From positions 226,001-290,000 of the forward strand of contig JAOTOM010004873.1 in NCBI GenBank assembly GCA_034440615.1: a DNA stretch of 64,000 nt, in the 5' to 3' direction. The stretch comes from Ashinkailepas kermadecensis (lineage: Eukaryota > Arthropoda > Thecostraca > Neolepadidae). Positions 47,895 to 59,079 of this stretch are shown here, piece by piece (the first letter of the stretch is position 1; each line of letters starts with the position of its first letter). Below the pieces are notes generated by a model that saw nothing but the letters and a program-made list of their open reading frames with translations, was not told the origin of the DNA and ran no database searches. The translations under genes were made by a program, and so were the position numbers.

Positions 47895-48133
47895 GACGAT
47901 TATACAAAAGTAACCAAATGCTCATATTAAGTAAAATAGGATCATAAATCGGTCTAATATATTTCGGGCATGGCCCTTCTTCGGGTCTCCGAAGAAGGCC
48001 CATGCCCGAAATATATTAGACCGATTCATGATCTTATTTTACTGAATATGAGCATTTGGTTACTTTTTATAATCGTCTTTAATTCGATAATACTCAGCAC
48101 AGCTCTCCGCAACATTATCAACCTCGATATAAC
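47895..48133. mobile_element. Foldback (hairpin) insertion in the LINE, 9-bp TSD
   Basis: Two arms of about 90 bases (47893-47984 and 47989-48079) are nearly perfectly complementary around a 4-base loop (gtct at 47985-47988), with about eight mismatches or single-base gaps. About 45 further bases follow. The direct repeat cgatataac stands at 47886-47894 and 48125-48133 and looks like a target duplication. Removing one copy with the insert rejoins the LINE reading frame once the neighbouring 50-bp insertion is also removed. Confidence 0.82.
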
Positions 48134-48153
48134 ATCTTTCATAAGCTTTCATA

Positions 48154-48203
48154 TCTATAATTATTAATTTGCTATTATTTCATATTCATTATAAGCTTTC
48201 ATA
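48154..48203. mobile_element. 50-bp AT-rich insertion in the LINE
   Basis: The 13-bp word ataagctttcata occurs at 48141-48153 and again at 48191-48203, separated by 37 AT-rich bases. It looks like a small insertion with target duplication, or a templated filler. Its removal is needed to restore the RNase H frame. Confidence 0.7.
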
Positions 48204-49324
48204 ATAGCGACAGGTTCCGATGAGTACACCGATGCGTACATCGGGAGGGGAAACGCGGGCGACATATCCGCAAACAAAAGCGCTGCCCACACTGTGTCCT
48301 GTTCGAGAACCATCAGTATGTTGTCACCCATTCCTGGAATATTTCAATGTGTTCTAGAGCCAGTGCGCGAAAGTCTGCTGGAGGGACATCGGCTTTTCTG
48401 ATTTTCGCGAGAGATTCAACCACCTCCAGTGCAATCATCTCCCATGTGGTGTCTCCGAGTCCTGGACTCTCCGGATTCTTTAAAGTTTAACTCGACGTTC
48501 TTGCAGAAGCCTTCGAATTCGCACACCGAATGGGGCGACACTCAAATTTAGTTCCCCTGAAAAAAGAGATAGACGATAGTCGACGCGAAATGACATGAGA
48601 GTAAGCCAGATGATCAGCAAACTGACGAAGCTTGCAGGCGCATCGCATTGCCATCCTTTATCTGCGCAGACAGAGAGGTGGCTCGTGTGTTTCTGTTAAA
48701 AGGCTCAAGGTGAGTGATGTGCTAAATGCTCCAGTCGCGATGCGGTTAGTGGTGTGATGAGAACTGTCCAGTGTTCGTTTGGTGGAATTGCGTACTCCGT
48801 CGTAGATAAAACATCGTAGATAAAACATTATACCTTAGTACGTATTAGTGAGCGGTAAAGCAGACTAAGGGAATCCCTGCCAGCTCCATAGCTAGTGCGA
48901 GAAACACACCTTAATATGTTGATCGATTTAAAACACTTGTCACAGAGTGCTTTAAAGTGCTCTTTAAAGTGCTCTCTGTAACCAAGACGTGAATCAAAAG
49001 GCACTCCAAGAAACTTCACGCAGATGGCACTGGTATTTGGTTCCCATACAGCCTGAGGCAGAGCTCTGCACGGTATTGTCTTTTGTGTTGAAAAACTGAA
49101 TCCATTCATTGCACACTACCTTTCAAGTTTTTTAGCGGCCAATTAGAGACGTCTTGACATAGCCGATAGCCCAGTTGTGCTACACCAGATGGCAAAATCG
49201 TCTACAAAGAGTCGCGAGGTCGTGGAGAACAATGCCTGACGCCGCCAATCCATATAGTGGGTAATCCATGCTAGGGGCCAGCCAGGTCAATCGGGTGTAG
49301 TACGGAGCGAGCCGGTCCTTGGCT

Positions 49325-49762
49325 GGGTCAAGGCAACTGCCGCTGGCCGGGTCAAAACTACCGCCACTCGCCGGGTCAAAACAGCCACCGCTCGCCGGGT
49401 CAAAACAACCGCCACTCGCCGGGTCAAAACTACCGCCACTCGCCGGGTCAAAACTACCGCCACTCGCGGGTCAACACAACCGCCGCTCGCCGGGTCAAAA
49501 CAACCGCCACTCGCGGGTCAAAACAACCGCCGCTCGCCGGGCCAAAACAACCGTCATTCGCCGGGCCAAAACTACCGCCATTCGCCGGGCCAAAACTACC
49601 GCCACTCGCCGGGTCAAAACAACCGCCACTCGCGGGTCAAAACAACCGCCGCTCGCCGGGCCAAAACAACCGTCATTCGCCGGGCCAAAACTACCGCCAC
49701 CCGCCGGGTCAAAGCAACCGCTACTCGCCGGGTCAAAACAACCGTCGTCGTCGGGGTTAAAA
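49325..49762. repeat. 24-bp minisatellite
   Basis: About 18 copies of a 24-bp unit (cgggtcaaaacaaccgccac then tcgc), with several 22- and 23-bp variants (cgcgggtcaa). It starts within about 35 bases of the truncated 5' end of the LINE. Confidence 0.95.
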
Positions 49763-50044
49763 CAGTATCCGCCGGAGGCAGGCACGGACCGGTCATGTGA
49801 TCACCAGATCGATGGCCGGCCGCTGGTGTGCTTGGTCACGTGTTGTTTATGTTTGGGCGCCGGCGAGCGAGCCGATCAAAGCGCCACCACGCGGCGCCAC
49901 CAGCGTCCGGCCGACACGCGGCGCCACGGCCAGCGGCGGCTTGGTGGGTCACTTCCGATCGCCGCCGTACCACTGACGGACTTCTAATTCCTCCCCCGTC
50001 CACTCCCGCAGGCACGTCTATGCATCATTGTCGGGCGGTGGTAC

Positions 50045-52738
50045 GGTCCCCCTACCCCGGCCGCCGACACACTTCTGTGTACCAGTGCCGGGGAGTCGTA
50101 CCGTTCCTCTCTCACCACTGACACACCTCTGTATACCAGTGCCGGGCGGCGGAACCGCTTCTCCCACCGCCGCCGACACACTTCTGTGTACCAGTGCCGG
50201 GGAGTCGTACCGTTCCTCTCTCGCCGCTGACACACCTCTGTATACCAGTGCCGGGCGGCGGTACCGCTCCTCCCACCGTCGCCGACACACCTCTGTGTAC
50301 CAGCGCCGGGGAGTCGTACCGTTCCTCTCTCACCGCCGACACACCTCTGTATACCAGCGCCGGGGAGTCGTACCGTTCCTCTCTCACCGCCGACACACCT
50401 CTGTGTACCAGCGCCGGGGAGTCGTACCGTTCCTCTCTCACCGCCGACACACCTGTGTACCAGTGCCGGGGAGTGGTATCGTTTCTCACTCACCGCCGAC
50501 ACACCTCTGTGTACCAGCACCGGGGAGTCGTACCGTTCCTTTCACCGCCGACACACCTCTGTGTACCGGCCCCGGGGAGTCGTACCGTTCCTCTCTCACC
50601 GCCGACACACCTGTGTATCAGTACCGGGGAGTCGTACCGTTCCTCTCTCACCGCCGACACACCTGTGTACCAGCGCCGGGGAGTCGTACCGTTCCTCTCT
50701 CACCGCCGACACACCTCTGTGTACCAGTGCCGGGGAGTGGTATCGTTTCTCACTCACCGCCGACACACCTCTGTGTACCAGCACCGGGGAGTCGTACCGT
50801 TCCTTTCACCGCCGACACACCTCTGTGTACCGGCCCCGGGGAGTCGTACCGTTCCTCTCTCACCGCCGACACACCTGTGTATCAGTACCGGAGAGTCGTA
50901 CCGTTCCTCTCTCACCGCCGACACACCTCTGTGTACCAGCGCCGGGGAGTCGTACCGTTCCTCTCTCACCGCCGACACACCTCTGTGTACCAGTGCCGGG
51001 GAGTCGTACCGTTCCTCTCTCACCGCCGACACACCTCTGTGTACCAGCGCCGGGGAGTCGTACCGTTCCTCTCTCACCGCCGACAAACCTCTGTGTGTCA
51101 GCGCCGGGCGGTGGCACCGCTCCTCCCACCGTCGCCGACACACCTCTGTGTGTCAGCGCCGGGCGGTGGCACCGCTCCTCCCACCACCGCCGACACACCT
51201 CTGTGTGTCAGCGCTGGGCGGTGGCACCGCTCCTCCCACCGTCCCCGACACACCTCTGTGTGTCAGCGCCGGGCGGTGGCACCGCTCCTCCCACCACCGC
51301 CGACACACCTCTGTGTGTCAGCGCTGGGCGGTGGCACCGCTCCTCCCACCGTCCCCGACACACCTCTGTGTGTCAGCGCCGGGCGGTGGCACCGCTCCTC
51401 CCACCACCGCCGACACACCTCTGTGTGTCAGCGCCGGGCGGTGGCACCGCTCCTCCCACCGTCGCCGACACACCTCTGTGTGTCAGCGCCGGGCGGTGGC
51501 ACCGCTCCTCCCACCGCCGACACACCTCTGTGTGTCAGCGCCGGGCGGTGGCACCGCTCCTCCCACCACCGCCGACACACCTCTGTGTGTCAGCACCGGG
51601 CGGTGGCACCGCTCCTCCCACCGTCGCCGACACACCTCTGTGTGTCAGCGCCGGGCGGTGGCACCGCTCCTCCCACCGCCGACACACCTCTGTGTGTCAG
51701 CGCCGGGCGGTGGCACCGCTCCTCCACCGTCGCCGACACACCTCTGTGTGTCAGCGCCGGGCGGTGGCACCGCTCCTCCCACCGCCGACACACCTCTGTG
51801 TGTCAGCGCCGGGCGGTGGCACCGCTCCTCCCACCGCCGCCGACACACCTCGTGTGTCAGCGCCGGGCGGTGGCACCGCTCCTCCACCGCCGCCGACACA
51901 CCTCTGTGTGTCAGCGCTGGGCGGTGGCACCGCTCCTCCACCACCGCCGACACACCTCGTGTGTCAGCGCCGGGCGGTGGCACCGCTCCTCCCACCGTCG
52001 CCGACACACCTCGTGTGTCAGCGCCGGGCGGTGGCACCGCTCCTCCCACCGCCGACACACCTCTGTGTGTCAGCGCCGGGCGGTGGCACCGCTCCTCCCA
52101 CCGTCGCCGACACACCTCTGTGTGTCAGCGCCGGGCGGTGGCACCGCTCCTCCCACCGCCGACACACCTCGTGTGTCAGCGCCGGGCGGTGGCACCGCTC
52201 CTCCCACCGCCGACACACCTCTGTGTGTCAGCGCCGGGCGGTGGCACCGCTCCTCCCACCGCCGACACACCTCTGTGTGTCAGCACCGGGCGGTGGCACC
52301 GCTCCTCCCACCGTCGCCGACACACCTCTGTGTGTCAGCGCCGGGCGGTGGCACCGCTCCTCCCACCGCCGACACACCTCTGTGTGTCAGCGCCGGGCGG
52401 TGGCACCGCTCCTCCCACCGCCGACACACCTCGTGTGTCAGCACCGGGCGGTGGCACCGCTCCTCCCACCGTCGCCGACACACCTCTGTGTGTCAGCGCC
52501 GGGCGGTGGCACGCTCCTCCCACCGCCGAACACCTCTGTGTGTCAGCGCCGGGCGGTGGCACCGCTCCTCCCACCGCCGCCGACACACCTCTGTGTGTCA
52601 GCGCCGGGCGGTGGCACCGCTCCTCCCACCGCCGCCGACACACCTCTGTGTGTCAGCGCCGGGCGGTGGCACCGCTCCTCCCACCGCCGCCGACACACCT
52701 CTGTGTGTCAGCGCCGGGCGGTGGCACCGCTCCTCCCC
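50045..52738. repeat. 2.7-kb two-domain minisatellite, 52-55 bp units
   Basis: About 50 copies. Before about 51085 the unit is 54 bp (gccggggagtcgtaccgttc, ctctctcaccgccgacacac, ctctgtgtaccagc); after it, 55 or 52 bp (gccgggcggtggcaccgctc, ctcccaccgtcgccgacaca, cctctgtgtgtcagc). The first ~200 bases mix both. Units of the second type hold a hairpin, gacacac-ctct-gtgtgtc. Plus-strand frames up to 913 residues are open in all three phases and are not genes. Confidence 0.97.
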
Positions 52739-52977
52739 TGCCGGCCGTAACCGGCCTGATAGCCGTTGATCGGTGCAGCACGTGTCTCGCGGGAGCAGTC
52801 CCATCACGATTGCCCAGCTTCGTCCCAGCCAGCGATGGCTCGCGGGCGTCGGCCAAGTCGAGTCGGGTCGGGTCGGGTCGAACGGTGCCGCGCCAGACCG
52901 GCTCGGCTCCGGCCGCCGCCGCCGGGCGTGAGTGATCGCTCTCTCCAGCTCGCCCAGCACCCGTCCTGGTCTCCTCC

Positions 52978-53445
52978 CGTCCAGGTCCAGGTCCAGGTCC
53001 AGGTGCAGGTCTTTGTCCAGATCCAGGTCCAGGTTCAGGCCCAGGTCCGAGTTCAGGTCCAGGTTCAGTTCCAGAGCCATGTCTATGTCCAGATCCCGGT
53101 CCAAGTTCAGGCCCATGTCCAGATCCCGGTCCTCGTCAAGGTCCAGGTCCAAGTGCGGGTGCAGATGCAGATGCAGGTCCAGGTTCAGGTCTTTGTCCAG
53201 GTCCAGGTCCAAAACCAAGTATATGTCCAGATCCAGGTCCAGGTTCAGGTCCAGGTCCCGGTCCCGGTCCTCGTCAAGGTCCACGTCCAAGTGCGGGTGC
53301 AGGTTCATGTCCAGGTCCAGGTCCAGGTTCCGGTCCAGGGCCAGGTTCAGGTTTCGGTCCCGGTCCCGGTCCAGGTCGCAGTCTAGGTCCGGGTCCGGGT
53401 CCGGGTCTAGGTCAAAGTCCACACTTCGGTCCAGGTTCGAATCTG
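52978..53445. repeat. (CCAGGT)n-type hexamer array
   Basis: Imperfect 6-bp repeats of ccaggt/tccagg with gttcag, cccggt and catgtc variants. Frames such as alternating Val-Gln or Asp-Leu dipeptides arise on both strands. Confidence 0.95.
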
Positions 53446-55339
53446 AATCAGGGCTGGATTTTCGGATTTAACTTCTGGAGTTTGGACTGTATATTTATAG
53501 CACAAATACTGGACAAAGTATCACAAATACCAGAACCAGCGCACTTCATGGCGCATATTTACTATACACATCGAGGAACCACGCACAAAATGCAAATTAT
53601 TTGTTGGGTCATGCGACAGGCAAGTAATGCTTCCTGCATTACAGCCTAGAAAGCCAAGTTCAGTGTGCAGTCTTCTTCGAAGTATATTTGTGGGTGCTGA
53701 GAAATCCGAAAAGTTGTCGTCTTTTCAGCACTGAACTGGAGTCGCGTTTAACTACGGGTTTGCCGACACTGAACATGTCCATACCCAGGCTATGGTCCGT
53801 GTCTGGACTCAGATCCGGAGTCTAGCTCTGGGTCGGCAAAAGCGTCGTCCGAATTATTTGGTACGTAAAGGTCAAATCAGCTTGAGTAGGTTCCCTTCAT
53901 GCCACGAGCATACAGTAATATGCAGCAACTTAGGGCTAATGGTAAAGTTATCAAATATTAGGAACTATGACCCCCCCCCCCCTACTTCCGCATCAATACT
54001 GGTCTAAGTTGGCGGCTGGGTCTGTGTTTGTATTGTAGGAAAGTCTCAGTTTGCCTGGCAGTAATAGTCTAGAATTTCCCTCGCTCCGCGATAACTGGTT
54101 CCAGATTCGGTAGCTCCTCAACCGCCAAGTTTTCAAATAGAACAGCTTCTCAAACCGACAGCCGCAAATGAATGCCCTTGTATTGACAGGGCGGATTAGT
54201 TAACCAATACGGCGAACACTTGAGCAACAGTTTCAACAGCTTTCTCAAATCCATCAGTGACAACAAACGTTCCAGCATGCACACATTATCATAGGCTACA
54301 TCTTACTAACCTCGACAAGCCAATTGTGACGTGTAACCTCTCAGCCTTCGCCCTTCTCTCACCACTGTCTCTCGCGTACGTCTGGCCCCGTCGACCGCCC
54401 CGTGACGACCGACTGTTTGACTGGGGGTCAGCCGTGAGCGCGAAATGGGCACAGGTCACACTTGGCGCAGTGCTATTGGTCGGGAGCACCTATTGCATCA
54501 CACAGCGACGCGGCTACACTTGACGGACTACTATTGGTCGAGAGCACTTCCGACCAGCCCCCTGCCCTACACGCGCCGCATATAATAACGGTGACACGGG
54601 TGTCACAATGACATGACATCCGACTGCGCCATGTCGCAATGACTGTCTTGACCGGCCGAGCCGGGCGCTCGGTGGGAGCGGAATCCTGGCGAAATCACAT
54701 GTCGCGGCCCGGCGGCCCGTCGCGGCAAGACTCAGCGCACCGGTAGGTGCCGACCAAATGCCTGGGATCCGCTCGGAGTTCGGATCCCAGGATACATGGG
54801 AGTCAAATGCATTGAAAAGAGGGGGTCCAAGACTAACTTCGTTACAGTATCCAAAACCTTATTCAGGTACGGTTCTGAGTCCGCTTCCGGGTCTAGATTT
54901 ACACTACACCACCTGGAGTAAATTTGGAGTCAGCTTTTCTTTTCGCTCATGATTTTCCTCACACAGCCATTTGACTTATCCTCGTGCCTATCATGAGAGG
55001 GCAAGACATAACATAACAGGACAGGACAGGGCAGAACACATTTTCTCCGTTGGAGCTCTTGTGTTGCTGTGGGTCCAAATCGAGGCAGGCATCGGCCAGA
55101 CCAGGCACCAGCTTCCATCGTGGACCCGCGGCGAGCTGAGGCCCGACTCAGCCGTCAACCTCCGTCCACGTTCTGCGGAGCTCGGGCGTGTTCCTACACC
55201 GCGGCTGGTGGTCGGGGCGGAGCCTGACCTCACGTCGTGTCGACGGTCGGCACAGGTCCAGGTCGCGCTCCGGGCGCCGATCCCGCCGCCGCCGCCATAC
55301 GGCACGGCAGTACAGCGGCCCGTCGCCGGACGTTCTTCC
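53446..55339. other. No gene recognised
   Basis: A perfect 10-bp hairpin lies at 54762-54790 (ctgggatccg, 9-base loop, cggatcccag). A 12-base C run lies near 53970. Confidence 0.5.
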
Positions 55340-55505
55340 ACTTGTTGTCACATTGTTCGGCCACCACCTGAGGCTCCGCCTGCGCAGGCATCCAGACTGA
55401 CACCCAGCCGCATTCCGTACGCTACACTACATCTGCATGAACGCGCTGCGCGTATTCGCGTGCCCACCTCTGCCCTCGTTTTACACCGCTGACGTGAATG
55501 CTCTA
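55340..55505 (+). repeat. Dispersed repeat, copy 2 of 2 in window
   Basis: Homologous to 24538-24715, same orientation, about 70-75% identical by eye over 160 bases, with shared caccgctgacgtgaa-like end. Confidence 0.75.
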
Positions 55506-55784
55506 ATACATGTCTGGATCTGAGTCTAAGTCTGAGATCCGTGTCCGGTGTGGAGTCAGTTCCGGACTGGTGAAGCGGGCCGGGCGCGACTCGCGACGTC
55601 ACCTGACTTCTGATTACCCCGGGGGCCGAGGTCGGCGCGCGCGCCGCCGACGCTCGATTAAAACTTGTAGCCGTTATACGCATCGGACCGAGCGCAGGAC
55701 GAGACACGGTATTCATTCTCTCGACAGGTATCCTGCTCATGGTGCCGGCATGGCGATACCTGAAGATGAGTGCCCGCCCGCGGA

Positions 55785-55895
55785 ATGACTGAGTGAAGAT
55801 GAGTGCCCGCCCGCGGAGTGACTGAGTGCAGATGAGCACCCGCCCTGGGAGTGTCTGAGTGAAGATGAGTGCCCCCCCCCCGCAGAGTGACTGAG
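55785..55895. repeat. ~30-bp minisatellite
   Basis: About four copies of a unit with gatgagtgcccgcccgcgga and gtgactgagtg; the last has a C run. Confidence 0.88.
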
Positions 55896-56049
55896 TATGA
55901 GCACTAGCCCGTGGCTGAGTCAGTGTGTCTACGTACGAAAGCACTGTGCTGCGGGCTGACCCTTTTGTTTTTGCATGGGAACGGGAGCCAGCCTACGTAC
56001 ATACAGCTTGCATGGGGCTGTTTTTTACGTCACTTATTCGATAGGAGGA

Positions 56050-56530
56050 GAGGCTAATTTGGGTGTGGCTGTGCGGAAAGCTAACTCGGGTGTGGCCGTA
56101 CGAACAGCTAGCCAGGGTGTGGCCGGACGAACAGCTAGCCAGGGTGTGGCTGTACTGACAGCTTGGGCAGAGGCGTAGCCAATGAGGGCCCTTCCCTCCC
56201 CCTTATCACCCAAAACTAACTTGCTTAAGCGATACATTTGGATATTTTCACCATGCAAAACTATAATTTTTTTAACGCGTTTTGCGCGCCGGAAGCTTTC
56301 TGTTTCGTGGCATTTTCTTGGGTCAGGCCCCTCTTAAGAAAATCCTGGCTGCGCCAGTGAGTTGGGTATAGCTGTATGGAGAGCTAGCTTGGATGTAGTT
56401 GTATGGAAAGCTGACTTGTATGTGGTTGTATGAGGACCTAGCTTGGATGTGGCTGTGTGGAAAACTAGCTTGGGTGTGGCTGAATGGAGAGCTAGCTTGG
56501 ATGTGGCTGTATGGAGAGCTACCTTTGGTG
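56050..56530. repeat. ~27-bp minisatellite, left part
   Basis: Diverged units around gctagcttgggtgtggctgt and atggaga. The array is interrupted by a 192-bp MITE and, at 56531, by a 6.2-kb insertion; it resumes at 62752. Confidence 0.88.
56168..56359. mobile_element. hAT-like MITE, 192 bp
   Basis: Left terminus cagaggcgtagcca and complement of the right terminus cactggcgcagcca agree at 11 of 14 positions; both match the widespread CAGTGGCGTAGCCA type of hAT end. The flanks are agcttggg (56160-56167) and agttggg (56360-56366), an 8-bp target duplication if one base was lost. It encodes nothing. Confidence 0.6.
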
Positions 56531-57299
56531 CAGGGGCGTCGATTTGTATCCTTTTGTGGGGGCCATGGCCCCACCAATGTTGATCTTGGCCCCCTCAATG
56601 TTGATTTGCCCCCCCCCCAATAAGCTATGCTATTTTTATGCTGAGAAGAAAGTTAAAGGAAAAAAACGAAGAAAAAAAACACCATGCTACTTACAAAACT
56701 TAGTTGATGCCAACCAGCACATTTTGTACTGAAATGAAACAGATTTGGATTGGATAGTGGATTGACTCTCCACCCTTTGCTGCAAAATTGAAAATGGTGT
56801 GGGAAAAAACAAAGGAGTTGGATTTCCTTCCACTTTGCAAGCACAACTTACATCATAAAATGACGAGATTAGCTGCTACTGATTCATTTTAAATCAGATT
56901 GTTTGAAAAATCTGCAAAGCCACTAGACAACAATTGCATTGTCATAACGATGCTTGCACACTTGACCAATGGCAAAACACATGCATATGGAGCTTGAACT
57001 GGATTCATTCCACTCAATTTCCAGTAATCGTCAAACTTGCACACAATCCAGTACAGTCAACAACAGTTTTCATTGAAATTGTGTATATACAAACTATATT
57101 TATCTTCAGCAGTCAACCCATTGTACTATAAGCTTGATATTTACCGAGGTACCCACCTACATCCCAATGACAATGTGCATATATTCCATATTGATACGCA
57201 GCACCCCAGTCTCGACCTGCACCAAGAGCCACATGTGAGCCAAATATCTGCCAGCTTATGATACCATGAAAGAAAAAAGTTGAAAAAAAGTTGAAAGTT

Positions 57300-57540
57300 G
57301 AGTACCATCACACATATTGAACACGCTAACTGCAACCTTAATCCTTGGCAACGCGGTACATAGTTTATCGTCGCTTTACCGTGGATTATTTACTGACGCA
57401 CCTGAGCAGAAATCGGGCATATTCCAAATTCGGTGCAGAAATTCGGCGCAGCCTGGCAATCGCACTCGTGATGTCACAGCTCAGAAATATTGGCCTATGG
57501 CGGCTGCAGAAGAGACAAACACCTGCTTGTAAGTTATTTT
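57300..57540 (+). other. Open frame of unknown origin inside the hAT-type block
   Basis: A short frame includes QPGNRTRDVTAQKYWPM, a peptide type often seen in spurious translations of animal repeats. It is not evidence for a transposase. The minus-strand frames at 57627-57972 are likewise unrecognised. Confidence 0.25.
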
Positions 57541-58254
57541 AGGTCAAAGCCCATCACCAAATATGTCTGGAAAGACTTGATAGACACTAGCGCGCATTAA
57601 ATGCCACAAATCGTGATGGGCGTTCCTCAGAACATCCAAAATCGTAACATCCAAAGACAAAAATTCCAGTTACCGAAGTCCCAGCGCCTAAAGTCTAAAT
57701 TTGCGGTTGCGGTCGACAAACGTGACGGAGGTGAGACATTTGTGGTGCAATTGCGCGCAGTGTTTAGTCCGGAGGCCAATCTCATGTGACGTACTAATTC
57801 GTTTTTGTACTTCGCACCTTCTGATGTATCTGCAGATTGGTGTGATTTTAAATAGTGAATAAATAGCTTGCTGATATTTAATTCCCAAAGGAACAGTAGT
57901 TGAAGAAGTTGGCAGGTAATCTTGAACAAGTCCAGTCCATGCCTTTTTCTGATTTGTGCTCAGGGTTTCCATGTTAATACCACATAACTACCACGTTTGT
58001 CTTCAAGAAGAGCTGTTTTTAGTTTACTTTTATTAATATTTTTATTCCACTGCTCTTAGTGCTTTTTCTGCCCAGGATTGGGGCACCTAGTGTTGCATCT
58101 CCGTCCAGGGGTTGGCACACCTTTTAGTAAATTTACAGCTTAAGGTAATTTCTGATTTTTGGAATTTTTTTTAATGCAATGTTTAGGAATGTGATGAACA
58201 TGATGTTACTGCTCATTTTGGTAAATTTGTGTTTTAAGATGTTTTATGAATTCG

Positions 58255-59005
58255 TGGAATGTATCATTTAAATGCAATATTTATGAATGTGACTCAGATG
58301 ATGAGACCACTCATTTTCTATACAAATGCCTACATTTCATGTTGTGAGCAAAATAACCCCAAAAAGTGCTTTGAATTAGGTGACATAGGGTAAAACATTT
58401 TTTGTAATAAAAAGAAATGCAACATAACCTAACCTAACCTAGCCTAACCTCGCTTTGGAGGAAAACAAAACCAACACATCAAGTTTTAAAAACTTCAAGC
58501 AACATATTTTTAACAAATAAAAACGTAACGCAACTTAACCTATTCTAACATAAGCTGCTTTTGAAGAAAAAAGCTCCATTTCCTTCAAATTTTGGAACAA
58601 TTTTTGCGAAAAATGTCCAACTTAAAACACCTAAACTAATCTAGCATAACCAAACCTAGCCCATTTGTTTGCTTTATGGAGGAAAATTTGTAAGAACTTG
58701 TCTTGTTACCACTTCAAAGCACAATAATTCTGGTTAGATTAGGCTGGGTTAGGTTTTTCATTTGTAAAATTTCAAGAAAATAAATTGCTTGATATTTTTC
58801 AAATTTTGTTTTTATAATTGTTTTCTACAAAGTCACGTTAGGCTTGGTTAGGTTAGGTTATGTTGCATTCTTAATGTATTTCTTTTAATTGCTATGTTAC
58901 CTAACTCAAAGCCCATTTTCTAATGTTATTTTGCTCACAACCTGGAAAGTAAGCATTTGCACAGAAAATGAGTGGTGTCATCTGCTTAGTGACGTTCATA
59001 TACAT
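58255..59005. repeat. Large inverted repeat with CCTAA/TTAGG tracts
   Basis: A ~200-bp arm at 58255-58460 is repeated as its complement at 58800-59005. Shared words include gtgagcaaaataac, cactcattttct and atgcaacataacctaaccta (the latter read as ggttaggttatgttgcat on the right arm). Short pentamer runs of the arthropod telomere type, CCTAA left and TTAGG right, sit at the inner side of both arms. Confidence 0.82.
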
Positions 59006-59079
59006 TGCACTGGAAGTTTAAATAAAAAAATATTAATAAAACACAAAAGCACAAATTTAGTGTCCTTTCCTATGCAAAT

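Larger units (their letters stand above)
46984..49290 (-). mobile_element. Jockey-like LINE, 5'-truncated, ORF2 remnant
   Basis: Minus-strand fragments, in order, give the end of a non-LTR retrotransposon ORF2: RT catalytic FVDD (complement of 49197-49208) within LFVDDFAIWCS; NGFSFSTQKT and VKFLGVPFDSRL; FKSINILRCVSRTSYGAGRD and LLYRSLIRTK (48828-49109); ATGAFSTSLTLSLLTETHEP and ACKLRQFADH (about 48600-48740); an RNase H domain with YSSEPVAIMKA (about 48200-48240), VIFTD (about 47848-47862) and WLPIHMGIHGSELADTAAKR (about 47660-47725); then LCRLHIGHMYATHRCLLCG and a C-terminal end near 47160. The 3' UTR ends in a tail at 46984-47037. Several frameshifts and stops make it inactive. Two later insertions lie in the RNase H region. 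Confidence 0.88.

Noticed and set aside
50028..52935. Open frames up to 913 residues over the 52-55 bp array
   Set aside because: Open in all three plus frames at once and composed of repeated units; no start context, no splice borders and no protein-like composition.
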